From: Polaribacter batillariae
GTDB taxonomy: Bacteria; Bacteroidota; Bacteroidia; Flavobacteriales; Flavobacteriaceae
Assembly: GCF_017498485.1 (NCBI RefSeq)
Contig: NZ_CP071795.1
Coordinates: 186,001 to 250,000, forward strand
Length of the DNA stretch: 64,000 bases
Direction of reading: 5' to 3'
Part shown: positions 38,228 to 47,514 of the stretch, piece by piece
How the letters are laid out: the number at the start of each line of letters is the position of its first letter
Position numbering within the stretch: position 1 is the stretch's first letter
Program-made: the position numbers and the translations under genes
The notes under the pieces: generated by a model
The model's database searches: none
Seen by the model: only the letters and a program-made list of their open reading frames with translations
What the model was told of the DNA's origin: nothing

Positions 38228-39295
38228 TTACTTTATTACTTTTTCTAAGGCTTGCATTACATCTACCAAAGCTTGTACACTATATAATGGTAAAGCGTTG
38301 TACATACTTGCTCTGTAACCTCCCACACTTCTGTGTCCATTTAACCCGTTAATGCCTGCATCTTTCCACATTGTATCGAATTTATCTGTTAAAGATTCAT
38401 CCGTTAACGTAAAAGTTGCATTCATGGTACTTCTGTCTTCTTTTGCAACCATTCCTTTAAAAAGCGGATTTCTATCAATTTCAGCATATAAAAGAGTAGC
38501 TTTTTTGTTGTTTACTTCTTCAATAAACTTAATTCCGCCTAAATCTTTTAGCCATTGTAAAGTCAGCATCGAAACATACACTGCAAAAACAGAAGGTGTA
38601 TTAAACATGCTGTCTTTCTCGATATGAACTTGATAATTTAGCATTGAAGGGATGTGTCTTTCTACTTTTCCAAGAATTTCTTCTTTAATAATCACCAAAG
38701 TTGTTCCTGCAGGACCCATATTTTTTTGTGCACCCGCATAAACTAAATCGAATTTTTCGAAATCTAACTGACGAGAAAAAATATCGGAACTCATGTCACA
38801 AACCAAAGGAACATTTGTTTCTGGAAACTCCTTCATTTGTGTTCCTGCAACTGTATTGTTACTTGTACAATGGAAATAATCTACATCTGTAGGAATTGAA
38901 TATCCTTTAGGTATGTAAGAAAAACCTTTATCTTTAGAAGAACCAACTTCTACAACTTCTCCAAATACTTTTGCTTCTTTTATGGCTTTATCTGCCCAAG
39001 TTCCTGTGTTTAAATAGGCTGCTTTTTTGTTTAGTAAATTGTAGGCAACCATTAAAAACTCCATACTTGCACCACCTTGTAAAAACAATGCTTTGTAGCC
39101 TTTATTTTCTAAACCCAACAATTCTAAAGCCAAACTTCTGGCTTTTTCCATCACTTCTACAAAAGGTTGGCTTCTGTGAGAAATTTCTATTAACGATAAA
39201 TTATCGTTATTAAAATTTAAAATGGCTTCAGATGCTTTTTGTAAAACTTCTTGCGGAAGAATACAAGGACCTGCGCTAAAATTATGTTTTTTCAT
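38228..39295 (-). CDS. serC: Phosphoserine aminotransferase
   Basis: This 355-residue class-V aminotransferase has KHNFSAGPCILPQEVLQKA at the N-terminus, FLQGGASMEF, the PLP lysine in YAGAQKNMGPAGTT, and GHRSVGGYRASMYNALP near the end. It converts 3-phosphohydroxypyruvate to phosphoserine using glutamate and may also serve pyridoxal synthesis. It is first in a run with the SerA-like, DUF1015 and YggS genes. A dispersed hairpin lies upstream. Confidence 0.97.
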   Translation of the reverse strand: MKKHNFSAGPCILPQEVLQKASEAILNFNNDNLSLIEISHRSQPFVEVMEKARSLALELLGLENKGYKALFLQGGASMEFLMVAYNLLNKKAAYLNTGTWADKAIKEAKVFGEVVEVGSSKDKGFSYIPKGYSIPTDVDYFHCTSNNTVAGTQMKEFPETNVPLVCDMSSDIFSRQLDFEKFDLVYAGAQKNMGPAGTTLVIIKEEILGKVERHIPSMLNYQVHIEKDSMFNTPSVFAVYVSMLTLQWLKDLGGIKFIEEVNNKKATLLYAEIDRNPLFKGMVAKEDRSTMNATFTLTDESLTDKFDTMWKDAGINGLNGHRSVGGYRASMYNALPLYSVQALVDVMQALEKVIK

Positions 39296-39399
39296 ACTCT
39301 TTTAAAGTTCAAAATTTAAAATTCAAAGTTCTGTATAGAATCTTTGTGCATTACTATGTTTCTGGGTTATTTTATTTAAAATTTAAAGTTTTTAAAACC

Positions 39400-39480
39400 T
39401 GTCATTTCGACTTTATGGAGAAATCTTTAATTTTTTGTTTTAAGATTTCTCGACTTCACTTCGTTTCGCTCGAAATGATA
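39400..39480. repeat. Dispersed flavobacterial hairpin (TGTCATTTCGA type)
   Basis: TGTCATTTCGA pairs with TCGAAATGATA. Inside it GAGAAATCTT pairs with AAGATTTCTC. A related sequence (TTATTTCGAC...GTAGAAATCTT) lies at 60753-60780. I associate this hairpin type with intergenic DNA of flavobacteria. Confidence 0.65.
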
Positions 39481-39492
39481 AAGCAATATATT

Positions 39493-40554
39493 TTATATTT
39501 TAGACAAAAACTCCAACGTATTTACACCATCTGCATAATCCCACAATTGCGGATTTTGTGTTTCACCAAAAGCGACTTCATTTTCTATAAAGTCTTTGGC
39601 AACAATGCATTGTATCTTATCTCTATCTTCATATAATTTTATTTTTAGGTCGATTTCATTATCATAATATTCATAAAAAACAGTGGCAATAGGAGAGGAG
39701 TAACTCTCATCTTCCTTAATCATTAAAAAACCATTTTCTAGCAAATCGTATTCGCTCATTAAATACACAGCCTTGTTATAATCGTAATTATTGGCGTATT
39801 TGGCGTTGTTAATCATGTCTTTTTTCACATACATTCCATTAAAAAAATTATTGAAATCGTAATTTTTGGGAACATAAATTTTTGATACAGATCTACAACC
39901 CAAACCGAAATAGGTAAAAACATCATCGGCTAATTTTTTTAAATCTTCCTCAGATTCATTTCCTTTTAAAACCGCCACAGAATTTCTACTTTTTCTAATA
40001 ATATTTGGTTTGTTTTTGAAATAATATTCGAAATAACGCGCTGTATTATCGCTTCCAGTTGCAATTACGGCATCGAAATTTTCTAACTTTTCTTCTGTAA
40101 AAGTGATATTTCCTTTGAATTCCTCAGATACATATTCTAAATACTTGGCTAAAAAAGGCAATAAATGTTTATCACCTGAAGATTGTTTTACTAAAACGTA
40201 ATGACCTGATATTAGAACCGATAAAAAATCATGAAAACCAACCAAAGGAATATTACCAGCCATTACAATTGCAACTGTTTTTGGAGTTTCAATTTTAAAA
40301 TTACTATCTAAAATCCATTTTTCTAAATTGCTTTTAGTTAATGTTTTAGACCAACTTTCTAAAGAAAAAAGTAAGTTTTCTTTGGTAAACCAAGAATTGT
40401 TTTCTTGTGCAATTTTTAATTGATGCTTAAAACCATCAAAAAACAAATCGTTGTGTGGTATTTGTTCTTTTTTTGCTATTTTTTCTTGCGAAAACTGACT
40501 TAAAAAAGCGCCTAATTTGGCAAAAGCAGTAATTCTATTTTGAATACTATTCAT
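39493..40554 (-). CDS. LuxC-like acyl-CoA reductase
   Basis: This 353-residue protein resembles the aldehyde-dehydrogenase-fold LuxC family. TVAIVMAGNIPLVGFHDFLSV and DAVIATGSDNTARYFEYYF are cofactor-site motifs. The catalytic Cys is in FGLGCRSVSKIYVP. It would reduce an acyl-CoA or acyl-protein thioester to aldehyde with NADPH. No LuxD/E genes are near, so bioluminescence is not implied. It diverges from a 2[4Fe-4S] ferredoxin gene; the two share a 69-bp control region. Confidence 0.87.
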   Translation of the reverse strand: MNSIQNRITAFAKLGAFLSQFSQEKIAKKEQIPHNDLFFDGFKHQLKIAQENNSWFTKENLLFSLESWSKTLTKSNLEKWILDSNFKIETPKTVAIVMAGNIPLVGFHDFLSVLISGHYVLVKQSSGDKHLLPFLAKYLEYVSEEFKGNITFTEEKLENFDAVIATGSDNTARYFEYYFKNKPNIIRKSRNSVAVLKGNESEEDLKKLADDVFTYFGLGCRSVSKIYVPKNYDFNNFFNGMYVKKDMINNAKYANNYDYNKAVYLMSEYDLLENGFLMIKEDESYSSPIATVFYEYYDNEIDLKIKLYEDRDKIQCIVAKDFIENEVAFGETQNPQLWDYADGVNTLEFLSKI

Positions 40555-40563
40555 TTATTTTGG

Positions 40564-40590
40564 TTGTAACTAATTTTGGCGTTATTTTTG
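40564..40590 (+). promoter_or_regulatory. Promoter of the ferredoxin gene
   Basis: TTG at 40564-40566 and TATTTTTG at 40583-40590 match the Bacteroidota -33/-7 elements with about normal spacing. A start site near 40597 would give a leader of about 27 bases. Confidence 0.55.
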
Positions 40591-40623
40591 CAACTGCAAA
40601 GGTACAAATTAGAAAAGAAAATT

Positions 40624-40974
40624 ATGGCAATTATAATAACAGATGAATGTATAAATTGTGGGGCTTGTGAACCAGAATGCCCTAACACAGCAATTTACGA
40701 AGGTGCAGACGATTGGAAATATTCAGACGGAACAGATTTAAGTGGAAATGTAGTTTTACCAAATGGAAAATCGGCAAATGCAGATGAAGACCAAGAACCA
40801 ATTTCTGACGAAATTTACTACATTGTTGCAGATAAATGTACAGAATGTAAAGGTTTCCACGAAGAGCCACAATGTGCTGCAGTGTGTCCTGTAGATTGTT
40901 GTGTGCCAGATGAAGATAATGTAGAAACCGAAGAAGAGTTGTTAGCAAAGCAAAAATTTATGCATAACAGTTAA
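40624..40974 (+). CDS. 2[4Fe-4S] ferredoxin
   Basis: This 116-residue acidic protein starts [20 protein letters not shown], the first cluster motif (CxxCxxCxxxCP). The second is [22 protein letters not shown], with the longer insertion typical of Alvin-type (Allochromatium vinosum) ferredoxins. A longer frame from 40576 lacks a sensible N-terminus and overlaps the promoter, so the ATG at 40624 is preferred. It transfers low-potential electrons; its partner could be the divergent LuxC-like reductase or another enzyme. Confidence 0.95.
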   Translation: MAIIITDECINCGACEPECPNTAIYEGADDWKYSDGTDLSGNVVLPNGKSANADEDQEPISDEIYYIVADKCTECKGFHEEPQCAAVCPVDCCVPDEDNVETEEELLAKQKFMHNS

Positions 40975-41022
40975 AATTTAAAATCTAAAGAGAATACTAT
41001 TTAGATTGTAAACTTAATGTAC

Positions 41023-41056
41023 AAAAAAAATCCGAAGCTAATTCCGGATTTTTTTT
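41023..41056. terminator. Bidirectional terminator after the ferredoxin gene
   Basis: AAAAAAAATCCG pairs with CGGATTTTTTTT around a 10-base loop. It is shared by the converging genes on either side. Confidence 0.87.
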
Positions 41057-41057
41057 A

Positions 41058-42557
41058 CTAATATTTTTGTAAATACTGCTGAATTATAGATCTGTTTTTC
41101 CAAAAAGAATTTTCGTACGTTTCTTTCGATAAATAAGTGGTTCTTTTTTTTAAATCTTCTTTTCTAAAAGGTTTTAGGGTGGAAGCTTCAATTATTGTAG
41201 GTGCTTTTAATAAGACTTCTGTGGTTTCAAAAATGTTTACTTCTACCTTAACATTAAACTTTACTTTGTTTCTTTCTTTTGTATTTTCTATAAACTTTAT
41301 AGGTCTATTTACGTAAGCATATCTTGTTATGGCTCGATAATAATAAGCAGGGTAAATTTTTCCTAATTTATTTTTTTCGTAATATAAAGTAACTTCGTTT
41401 TCATTATCTGAATACTTAATTCCCAAAAGTAATTTTAAATTTAAATGCTCACCTCGTTTTCCGTCTGCAAATTTGTAAGCTATTTTTTTTACTGAAAAAT
41501 CGGAAGCATCAATATAGATTTTACCGGCATATTTTGCTTTCGATTTTCTGGGTTCAAAGGAAATTACATAATATTTAGAAAGCCCTAAAAATTCATTTTT
41601 TTCTAATTGATGATGGTAATATTTTCGATTAAAAAAATTATTTTGAGCTGTTTTATTAAAAAAAGTGCTTTCTTTATTTGTGTCCATTAAAAAATTGGAT
41701 ATTTTTAAATTGCTAAAACTGTTACTTTTTTCTATAGAATCGTTTTCTTTGATTACTTTTTTGAAAGACAATGAGTCTTCAACTTTAAACCAACCAGATT
41801 TTATTTTGTAAGTTTTCTCTTTGCTTAAATGCTTTAAAACGATATTCTGAAGTTTTTTACTGATATTTTTAACGGTAATTCCTGATCCGATACTTGCTTT
41901 TTTATACCCTTCTACGGTATCTGGAATATAAAAGGTAAGGTGTTTTTTTACTTTGGGTTCGCAAATATTTTTAGATTTTACAACGCTTTTGTATTCCGAT
42001 GAAAATTCTGGTTTTCTTTGTTGTAGATTTTTAGAAAAATCTTTCAATTCTTTTTCTGCTAATTTTCTGTTTTTTCTGCTTAATATCGAACTTGATTTTA
42101 ATTCTAAATCTAATTTTTTAAAATCCATTTTCTGACTTTCAATTGCGTACATTTCTTGTTTCGTAGCTTCAGTTAGAAAGTTTTCTTTCATACTTTTTTC
42201 TGACTTCATCAATAAAGAATCTAAAGAAATTGTTGCTAGATTTAGTTGAATTTCGGATAACTGATTTACAGATTCAGATAAGTTTACATTGTAATTAAGC
42301 GCAATTAATTGATTTTTAGAGAGTGTTTTTGTTGCATACCCTAAGAAAGAAAATGTTATGGTTTTAACATTTTTTAAATCGAGTGTGTATTTGCCAAATT
42401 CATTGGTTACAGTACCTGTTTTTAAATTGGTTACAATCGAAACATTTTCAATAGGTTTTAAAGAGTTTTCAGAAACTACTTTTCCGGTAATTGTTTGAGA
42501 GAATGTTGCCAAACTTATTAAGAATAACAACATAAAAACGTGTAATTTTTGGGTCAT
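41058..42557 (-). CDS. Secreted CarboxypepD_reg-like domain protein
   Basis: The 499-residue protein has a signal peptide ending LATFSQ, then a carboxypeptidase-regulatory-like beta-sandwich (about 22-100: ITGKVVSENSLKPIENVSI, GTVTNEFGKYTL, ISFLGY-like FSFLGYATKTL). A long charged region follows, and a C-terminal half ends near FRKEDLKKRTTYLSKETYENSFW. It resembles the N-terminal plug-side extension of TonB receptors without a barrel. It is probably an outer-membrane-associated protein. Function unknown. Confidence 0.8.
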   Translation of the reverse strand: MTQKLHVFMLLFLISLATFSQTITGKVVSENSLKPIENVSIVTNLKTGTVTNEFGKYTLDLKNVKTITFSFLGYATKTLSKNQLIALNYNVNLSESVNQLSEIQLNLATISLDSLLMKSEKSMKENFLTEATKQEMYAIESQKMDFKKLDLELKSSSILSRKNRKLAEKELKDFSKNLQQRKPEFSSEYKSVVKSKNICEPKVKKHLTFYIPDTVEGYKKASIGSGITVKNISKKLQNIVLKHLSKEKTYKIKSGWFKVEDSLSFKKVIKENDSIEKSNSFSNLKISNFLMDTNKESTFFNKTAQNNFFNRKYYHHQLEKNEFLGLSKYYVISFEPRKSKAKYAGKIYIDASDFSVKKIAYKFADGKRGEHLNLKLLLGIKYSDNENEVTLYYEKNKLGKIYPAYYYRAITRYAYVNRPIKFIENTKERNKVKFNVKVEVNIFETTEVLLKAPTIIEASTLKPFRKEDLKKRTTYLSKETYENSFWKNRSIIQQYLQKY

Positions 42558-42632
42558 TGTTTTTTTTATTTCGTGAAAAATAAGTCAATTTTAGATTTGT
42601 AAATAAAACGCTGTTTAAGTTTAACAAAGTAT

Positions 42633-42640
42633 TATATTTG
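42633..42640 (+). promoter_or_regulatory. Putative -7 element for ychF
   Basis: TATATTTG matches TAnnTTTG, 73 bases before the ychF start. Confidence 0.4.
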
Positions 42641-42712
42641 CATTCTGAAAATTTTAAGAAAGTTAACTTAATTTTAGGTTAAATAACTCTTTCGAAGATA
42701 ATATATACATAA

Positions 42713-43804
42713 ATGAAAGCTGGAATTGTAGGATTACCCAACGTAGGAAAATCAACTTTATTTAACTGTTTATCAAATGCAAAAGCGCAAAGTGCAAACT
42801 TTCCTTTTTGTACAATAGAACCCAATTTAGGAGTTGTAAATGTACCAGATAAAAGAATAGAAAAGTTAGAAGAATTGGTAAAACCAGAACGCGTTTTGCC
42901 TGCAACTGTAGAAATTGTAGATATTGCAGGTTTGGTAAAAGGGGCAAGCAAAGGAGAAGGTTTGGGAAATCAGTTTTTGGCAAATATTCGCGAAACAGAT
43001 GCCATTTTGCATGTGCTAAGATGTTTCGATAACGACAATATTATTCATGTAGATAATTCTATTGATCCAGTTAGAGACAAAGAAACGATTGATATTGAGT
43101 TGCAATTAAAAGATTTAGAAACGGTTCAAAAAAGATTAGAAAGAGTAAAAAGAACCGCCAAAACAGGCAATAAAGAAGCGCAAGCAGAATTAGTGGTTTT
43201 ATTAAAAATAGAAGAAACATTATTAAAAGGGCAATCTGTAAGAACTTTAGATTTTTCTGAAAAAGAATTAGAATTTGTACAGCCTTTACAGTTTATTACT
43301 TTAAAACCAGTGTTATATGTTTGTAATGTAGATGAAAACTCTGCCGTTTCTGGTAACGATTATGTAGAAAAAGTAAAAGAAACAGTAAAAAACGAAAATG
43401 CAGAAGTGATTGTGTTGGCTGTGGGAACAGAAGCAGATATTGCAGAATTAGACGATTATGAAGAACGTGAAATGTTTTTGGCAGACATTGGTTTAGAAGA
43501 AGCTGGCGTTTCGCGTTTGGTACGTTCTGCATACAAATTATTAAACTTACAAACCTATTTTACAGCAGGAGTAAAAGAAGTTAGAGCTTGGACCATTCCA
43601 ATTGGTGCCACTGCGCCTCAAGCTGCAGGAGTTATTCATACAGATTTCGAAAAAGGTTTTATTAGAGCAGAAACCATTTCTTACGAAGATTATGTAACTT
43701 ATGGTTCGGAAGCAAAAGTAAAAGAAGCTGGTAAGATGAGAGTAGAAGGGAAGGAATACATTGTAAAAGATGGCGATGTTATGCATTTTCGCTTTAACGT
43801 TTAG
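42713..43804 (+). CDS. ychF: YchF/OLA1-family GTPase-like ATPase
   Basis: The 363-residue protein has [12 protein letters not shown] (G1), [20 protein letters not shown] (G3), and NVDE in place of NKxD (G4), which gives the family its ATP preference. A coiled-coil insert lies at about 125-200. The C-terminal TGS domain includes [30 protein letters not shown]. It binds ribosomes and is involved in stress responses. It is a single gene and the last intact core gene before the IS cluster. Confidence 0.97.
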   Translation: MKAGIVGLPNVGKSTLFNCLSNAKAQSANFPFCTIEPNLGVVNVPDKRIEKLEELVKPERVLPATVEIVDIAGLVKGASKGEGLGNQFLANIRETDAILHVLRCFDNDNIIHVDNSIDPVRDKETIDIELQLKDLETVQKRLERVKRTAKTGNKEAQAELVVLLKIEETLLKGQSVRTLDFSEKELEFVQPLQFITLKPVLYVCNVDENSAVSGNDYVEKVKETVKNENAEVIVLAVGTEADIAELDDYEEREMFLADIGLEEAGVSRLVRSAYKLLNLQTYFTAGVKEVRAWTIPIGATAPQAAGVIHTDFEKGFIRAETISYEDYVTYGSEAKVKEAGKMRVEGKEYIVKDGDVMHFRFNV

Positions 43805-43908
43805 TTTTTATGGCTAGTATTTAATTTTTCTTCGACCTTGTAGAAAAATCTCTAAAATAAAAATCAAAAATTCCAATGAAGAAATTTGTTGGTTTTTTAG
43901 CATCATAT

Positions 43909-43975
43909 CCAAAAATGTATAAGTAAATTTATTCTAATTTTTTTTAGAATAATATTTAAATTATTGGGTTGCATA
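43909..43975 (+). repeat. Relic of an IS256-like left end
   Basis: CCAAAAATGTATAAGTAAA followed by TTTATTCT.A and a T run closely follows the left end of the intact IS256 copies (CCAAAAAGTGTGTAAGTAAA...GTTATTCTG), with diverged bases throughout. No transposase follows. It is probably the remains of a related element or a miniature derivative. Confidence 0.55.
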
Positions 43976-44277
43976 TCTTTAGACTATTTTTTGAAAAGTC
44001 TATTTTTATTTCTAAATTGTAACTTTAATCTCAATAGAATAATCATTTCAGAAATGAATTGTAGCATTTCATAAAGGTTTTTATAGAATTGGTTTTAAAT
44101 TTCGATTTCAAGTTTCTAACGGAATATAGTACTTCGCTATGTAGTTAGAAATTTTTTATAATATCTATTTTTTTTAAAATAAAACGTTTCAGAAGAATTT
44201 ATAGACATTTTAGAAAGTTTATTACTTAAACAACCAAATGATTTAAGAGTTTTGTTATGTAATTAAAAATTTAAATT
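43976..44277. other. Spacer without a gene
   Basis: About 300 bp of AT-rich DNA. It contains small hairpins (AGACT...AGTCT near 43980-44000; TTTCTAAC...GTTAGAAA near 44113-44153) and no reading frame I would support. Confidence 0.6.
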
Positions 44278-44320
44278 ATGAAAACAAAACTACTTATATA
44301 CTTTAGCCCCTTATTAATTC
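44278..44320 (+). pseudogene. 5' end of a secreted-protein gene cut by IS3
   Basis: An ATG at 44278 opens MKTKLLIYFSPLLI, a plausible signal-peptide start. After 14 codons the frame enters the IS3 left end, where it stops within about 10 codons. The rest of the gene is not found on the other side of the IS3 element, so adjacent DNA has also been lost or moved. Confidence 0.55.
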
Positions 44321-44359
44321 GGAGTGATATTTTAAATTTCAAATAAATATATTTGAGAT

Positions 44360-44671
44360 ATGAAATACAAGAAATGGACATTAGCACAGAAGTTAGAAAT
44401 ACTATCAGTTTCAGAAGAAATCGGCATTGTTGAAGCCTGCCGAAAATACAGTGTAAGCACAGGTACTTTCTACAGTTGGCGGAAAAAGTTTGAGCACAAA
44501 GGTGAAGCTGGTTTAAAAGTTACCTATGACACTAAAAGCAAAGAACTTAAAGAAGCCGAACAAGAAAATCGTGTTTTAAGAAAATTACTAAGCGATAGAG
44601 AAATAGAACTTGAAGTGCAACGAGAACTTTTAAAAAAAAAGTTTGGAACGTCCGATCCAAGAAAGATCTAG
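44360..44671 (+). CDS. IS3-family transposase OrfA
   Basis: The 103-residue protein has an HTH domain (KYKKWTLAQKLEILSVSEEIG, CRKYSVSTGTFYSWRKKFE) followed by a leucine-zipper-like coiled coil (LKEAEQENRVLRKLLSDREI). It binds the terminal repeats. A run of nine As at 44632-44640 near its end is a likely site for -1 frameshifting into OrfB, which would make the OrfAB transposase. Confidence 0.92.
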   Translation: MKYKKWTLAQKLEILSVSEEIGIVEACRKYSVSTGTFYSWRKKFEHKGEAGLKVTYDTKSKELKEAEQENRVLRKLLSDREIELEVQRELLKKKFGTSDPRKI

Positions 44672-44721
44672 TAGACGCTATATATAAAAAACATAAAATT
44701 AGCAAGAGTAAGATTATCAAA

Positions 44722-45567
44722 ATGGTAGGTATTGTGTCAAGTAGCTATTATAGAAAGCCTAGTGGTGGTAAAAAAGGAAATAAGCCAACTAAAGAGACCT
44801 TTCACAAGACTAAAGGCCTGGTATTGCAGGATGACGTAGTTGCAGCTATTAAAGAGGTTTTAAAGGATGAATTTATAGATTGTGGCTATAGATTAATGAC
44901 CAGTTATTTAAATAGAGACGGCTATACTATAAACCATAAAAAGCTATATAGAATTATGAAGGAAGAAGGTCTGTTGAAGCTTGACAATAGGATAGATAGA
45001 AGTGGTTCTGGACGTAAATTTGTAAAGTTTAGAAAGGTTTATACTTCTAGACCTTTGGAGTGTTTAGAGATGGATATAAAGATGGTTTGGATACCAAGTG
45101 TAGGTAAAAACGCTTATTTACTCTCGGTTATTGACGTTCACACACGTAGAATATTGAAAGACTATTTTTCCTTTAATATCAAACAAAATCACGTAATAGC
45201 GCTATTATCTGCATTGTTTGAAGATTGTGATTATCCCAATAATGTAGTTATTAGGAGTGATAATGGCAGTCAATTTATAGCAAAAAAAGTGCGTGAATAT
45301 TTAGGATTAATCGGAGTACAACAAGAATTTACACACATTGCGACTCCAGAAGAGAATGCACATATTGAAGCATACCACGGAATATTAAAAAAAGAAGTAT
45401 TCAAAAGGTTCGATTATCAATATTTTGGAGAAATAGAGCAAATACTAAAACGCTACGTGAAATTTTACAATAATAGAAGGATCCATGGTCTATTAGGACG
45501 AATAACTCCAATGGAAAAATGGAGTCAAGATAAACACCTTATTAGAAGAAATAAATTAACAGCTTAA
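44722..45567 (+). CDS. IS3-family transposase OrfB (integrase core)
   Basis: The protein has 281 residues from the ATG at 44722, and the frame is open upstream to the A9 run at 44632-44640. The DDE residues are in LEMDIKMVWIP (D), VIRSDNGSQFIA (D) and TPEENAHIEAYHGILK (E). HTH_21-like and rve domains are in the usual order. It joins OrfA by -1 frameshifting to form the active transposase. There is no internal stop, so the element may be active. Confidence 0.94.
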   Translation: MVGIVSSSYYRKPSGGKKGNKPTKETFHKTKGLVLQDDVVAAIKEVLKDEFIDCGYRLMTSYLNRDGYTINHKKLYRIMKEEGLLKLDNRIDRSGSGRKFVKFRKVYTSRPLECLEMDIKMVWIPSVGKNAYLLSVIDVHTRRILKDYFSFNIKQNHVIALLSALFEDCDYPNNVVIRSDNGSQFIAKKVREYLGLIGVQQEFTHIATPEENAHIEAYHGILKKEVFKRFDYQYFGEIEQILKRYVKFYNNRRIHGLLGRITPMEKWSQDKHLIRRNKLTA

Positions 45568-45596
45568 TTAATAATCGAAATTTAAAAGATTACTCT

Positions 45597-45875
45597 TGTT
45601 TTATAGGGGTCAAAACATTTTTCATTGAAATTATGATTTTGAATTTCGTATAATTTAGCTTTTTTAATTTCTAATTTGTTTTGAATTTGATTTTTTAAAG
45701 TATCATTTTTTATCCATTTAAATTTAGGAGATATTTCTTTTTGTAATTCTATTGAACCTTTTAAAGCTTTGTAATTATTAACTATAAATTTATCTGAACT
45801 TAATATTTTTCCGCTTACAATTTTATTATCTAAAGTATCATTGATTTGTTGTAATGTTAAATTAAAAAACTTAAA
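45597..45875 (-). pseudogene. Internal gene fragment trapped between IS3 and IS256
   Basis: A minus-strand frame is open across the whole 279-bp segment and runs out into both IS ends, so neither a start nor a stop of its own remains. It encodes polar, Lys/Asn-rich protein (LTLQQINDTLDNKIVSGK, KFKWIKNDTLKNQIQNKLE). I do not recognise the family. The pattern KW..NDT.. also occurs in the broken gene at 47290, so the two may be related. Confidence 0.55.
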
Positions 45876-47258
45876 GACACTTTCCCGCAAAGTGTGTAAG
45901 TTAAAAATTACAGGATTAAATTTTTCATAGTTTAATCCTGTTTTCAAATATAGCCAAAAATTGGTTAAGAATGATACCCCAATTTCTAATAGGCAATGTC
46001 CATTTTTTTGTTGATTCTCTCAAAGCTAAAAATACGGATTTAATTACAGCATCATCTGTTGGATATGAGAGTTTGTTTTTAGTGTATTTTCTAATTTTCC
46101 CATTTAAGTTTTCTATCAAATTTGTGGTATAAATAATGGTTCTGATTTCTAATGGGAAATCGAAGAAAACAGTGAGTTCATCCCAATTGTTTTCCCATGA
46201 TTTAATGGCATAAGAATATTTAGAGTTCCATTTATTTTTAAAGTCTTCTAAGGCTGCTTTTGCTGCTTCTTTTGTAGGAGCTGTATAGATTTGCTTCATA
46301 TCTCTTGTAAAGGCTTTTTTATCTTTCCAGACTACATATTTACAAGAGTTTCTGATTTGATGAACCACACATATTTGTGTTACTGAATTGGGAAAAATAG
46401 TTTTAATGGTGTCTGTAAATCCGTTTAAATTATCAGTTGCTGTAATTAAAATGTCTTGTGTTCCTCTGGCTTTTATGTCGGTTAAAACGCTCATCCAAAA
46501 AGAGGAAGATTCGTTTTTTCCTAACCAAAGTCCTAAAACTTCTTTTTTACCATCTACTCTAAGACCAACAGCAATGTAAATTGTTTTATTGATGACTTTG
46601 GAGTTTTCACGAACCTTAAAAACGATGCCATCCATCCATACAATCAGATAAGTAGCTTCTAAAGGTCTATTTTTCCAAGCAATAATGTCAGCTGTAATTT
46701 TATCTGTGATTCTAGAAATGGCTGAACTAGAGATGTTATAATCATACAATTCTCGTATTTGTTCTTCGATATCTGTAGTACTCATTCCTTTGGCATATAA
46801 AGAAATAATCAGGTTTTCAACTCCATCTGCAGTACTTTCTCGCTTTTTAATAAGCATTGGATTGAAAGTAGCATCGCGATCTCTTGGAACTTTTATTTTA
46901 GTTTCTCCTAAATGCGTCTTTATTGTTTTGGTTCCATAGCCATTTCGTGAATTAGGATTGTTGCTTTTTTGATGCTTATCGTAATCTAAATGCGCATCTA
47001 ATTCGCCTTCTAAAATCTTTTCTACACCACGTTTGTGCAGTTGTTCTATAAAACTGGTTAGTTCTGAACCTGTTTTAAATTGTTTTAAAAATTCTTCGTT
47101 TAATAAATCTTCTGGTTTCATAATAAAAGTGTGTTTATAAATTTAGTGATTATTTAATCGTAAAGTTATTTCCGAAATTTTTCCTCATGGAGCAATTTAA
47201 TGATTGCTCTAGAAAAATTTCAGAATAACTTTACTTACACACTTTTTGGTTTAGTACC
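45876..47258 (-). mobile_element. IS256-family insertion sequence, copy 2 (inverted)
   Basis: The 1383-bp element has the same terminal repeats as copy 1 at 1693-3075 but lies on the minus strand, and its transposase protein is identical to that of copy 1. The flanking octamers differ (AACTTAAA on the left, TATTATTT on the right), so there is no target duplication. That suggests the flanks were rearranged after insertion, for example by recombination between IS copies or an adjacent deletion. Confidence 0.92.
45925..47121 (-). CDS. IS256-family transposase (identical to copy 1)
   Basis: This 398-residue DDE transposase is identical to the protein at 1830-3026. It has [20 protein letters not shown] and [13 protein letters not shown] as catalytic motifs. 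The gene is intact, so either copy could drive transposition of both elements. Confidence 0.95.
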   Translation of the reverse strand: MKPEDLLNEEFLKQFKTGSELTSFIEQLHKRGVEKILEGELDAHLDYDKHQKSNNPNSRNGYGTKTIKTHLGETKIKVPRDRDATFNPMLIKKRESTADGVENLIISLYAKGMSTTDIEEQIRELYDYNISSSAISRITDKITADIIAWKNRPLEATYLIVWMDGIVFKVRENSKVINKTIYIAVGLRVDGKKEVLGLWLGKNESSSFWMSVLTDIKARGTQDILITATDNLNGFTDTIKTIFPNSVTQICVVHQIRNSCKYVVWKDKKAFTRDMKQIYTAPTKEAAKAALEDFKNKWNSKYSYAIKSWENNWDELTVFFDFPLEIRTIIYTTNLIENLNGKIRKYTKNKLSYPTDDAVIKSVFLALRESTKKWTLPIRNWGIILNQFLAIFENRIKL

Positions 47259-47514
47259 TATTATTTCTAATTTTCATATTCTTTTTAATTTATTTTTCAT
47301 TAGAAGAAATCATTTTAAGATTATAATATTTATTATTAATAAATATTATTGATTCTATTGTGTCATTTGTCCATTTACTTTTAAAATAATCTTCATTTTT
47401 TTTTGTTATCTTCTTTTTGTTAAAATAATCAATAATTAACTTAAGGGTATCTTTAGCTTGGACATTGATTGATTGATTTCTATAATAAGTTTTTTTTTGC
47501 TTTAGCCCCTTAAT

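Larger units (their letters stand above)
44321..45596 (+). mobile_element. IS3-family insertion sequence
   Basis: The imperfect terminal inverted repeats are GGAGTGATATTTTAAATTTC at 44321-44340 and its counterpart (reverse strand AGAGTAATCTTTTAAATTTC) at 45577-45596, matching at 17 of 20 positions. The element holds the two overlapping frames typical of IS3. I found no clear target duplication. The exact outer bases could be off by one or two. Confidence 0.85.

Noticed and set aside
39493..40554. A bioluminescence (lux) locus
   Set aside because: Only a LuxC-like reductase is present; no luciferase, LuxD or LuxE genes are near.
45582..45947. A complete 121-residue gene on the minus strand
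   Set aside because: Its start lies inside the IS256 right end and its stop inside the IS3 terminal repeat, so it is a chance fusion around a gene fragment.
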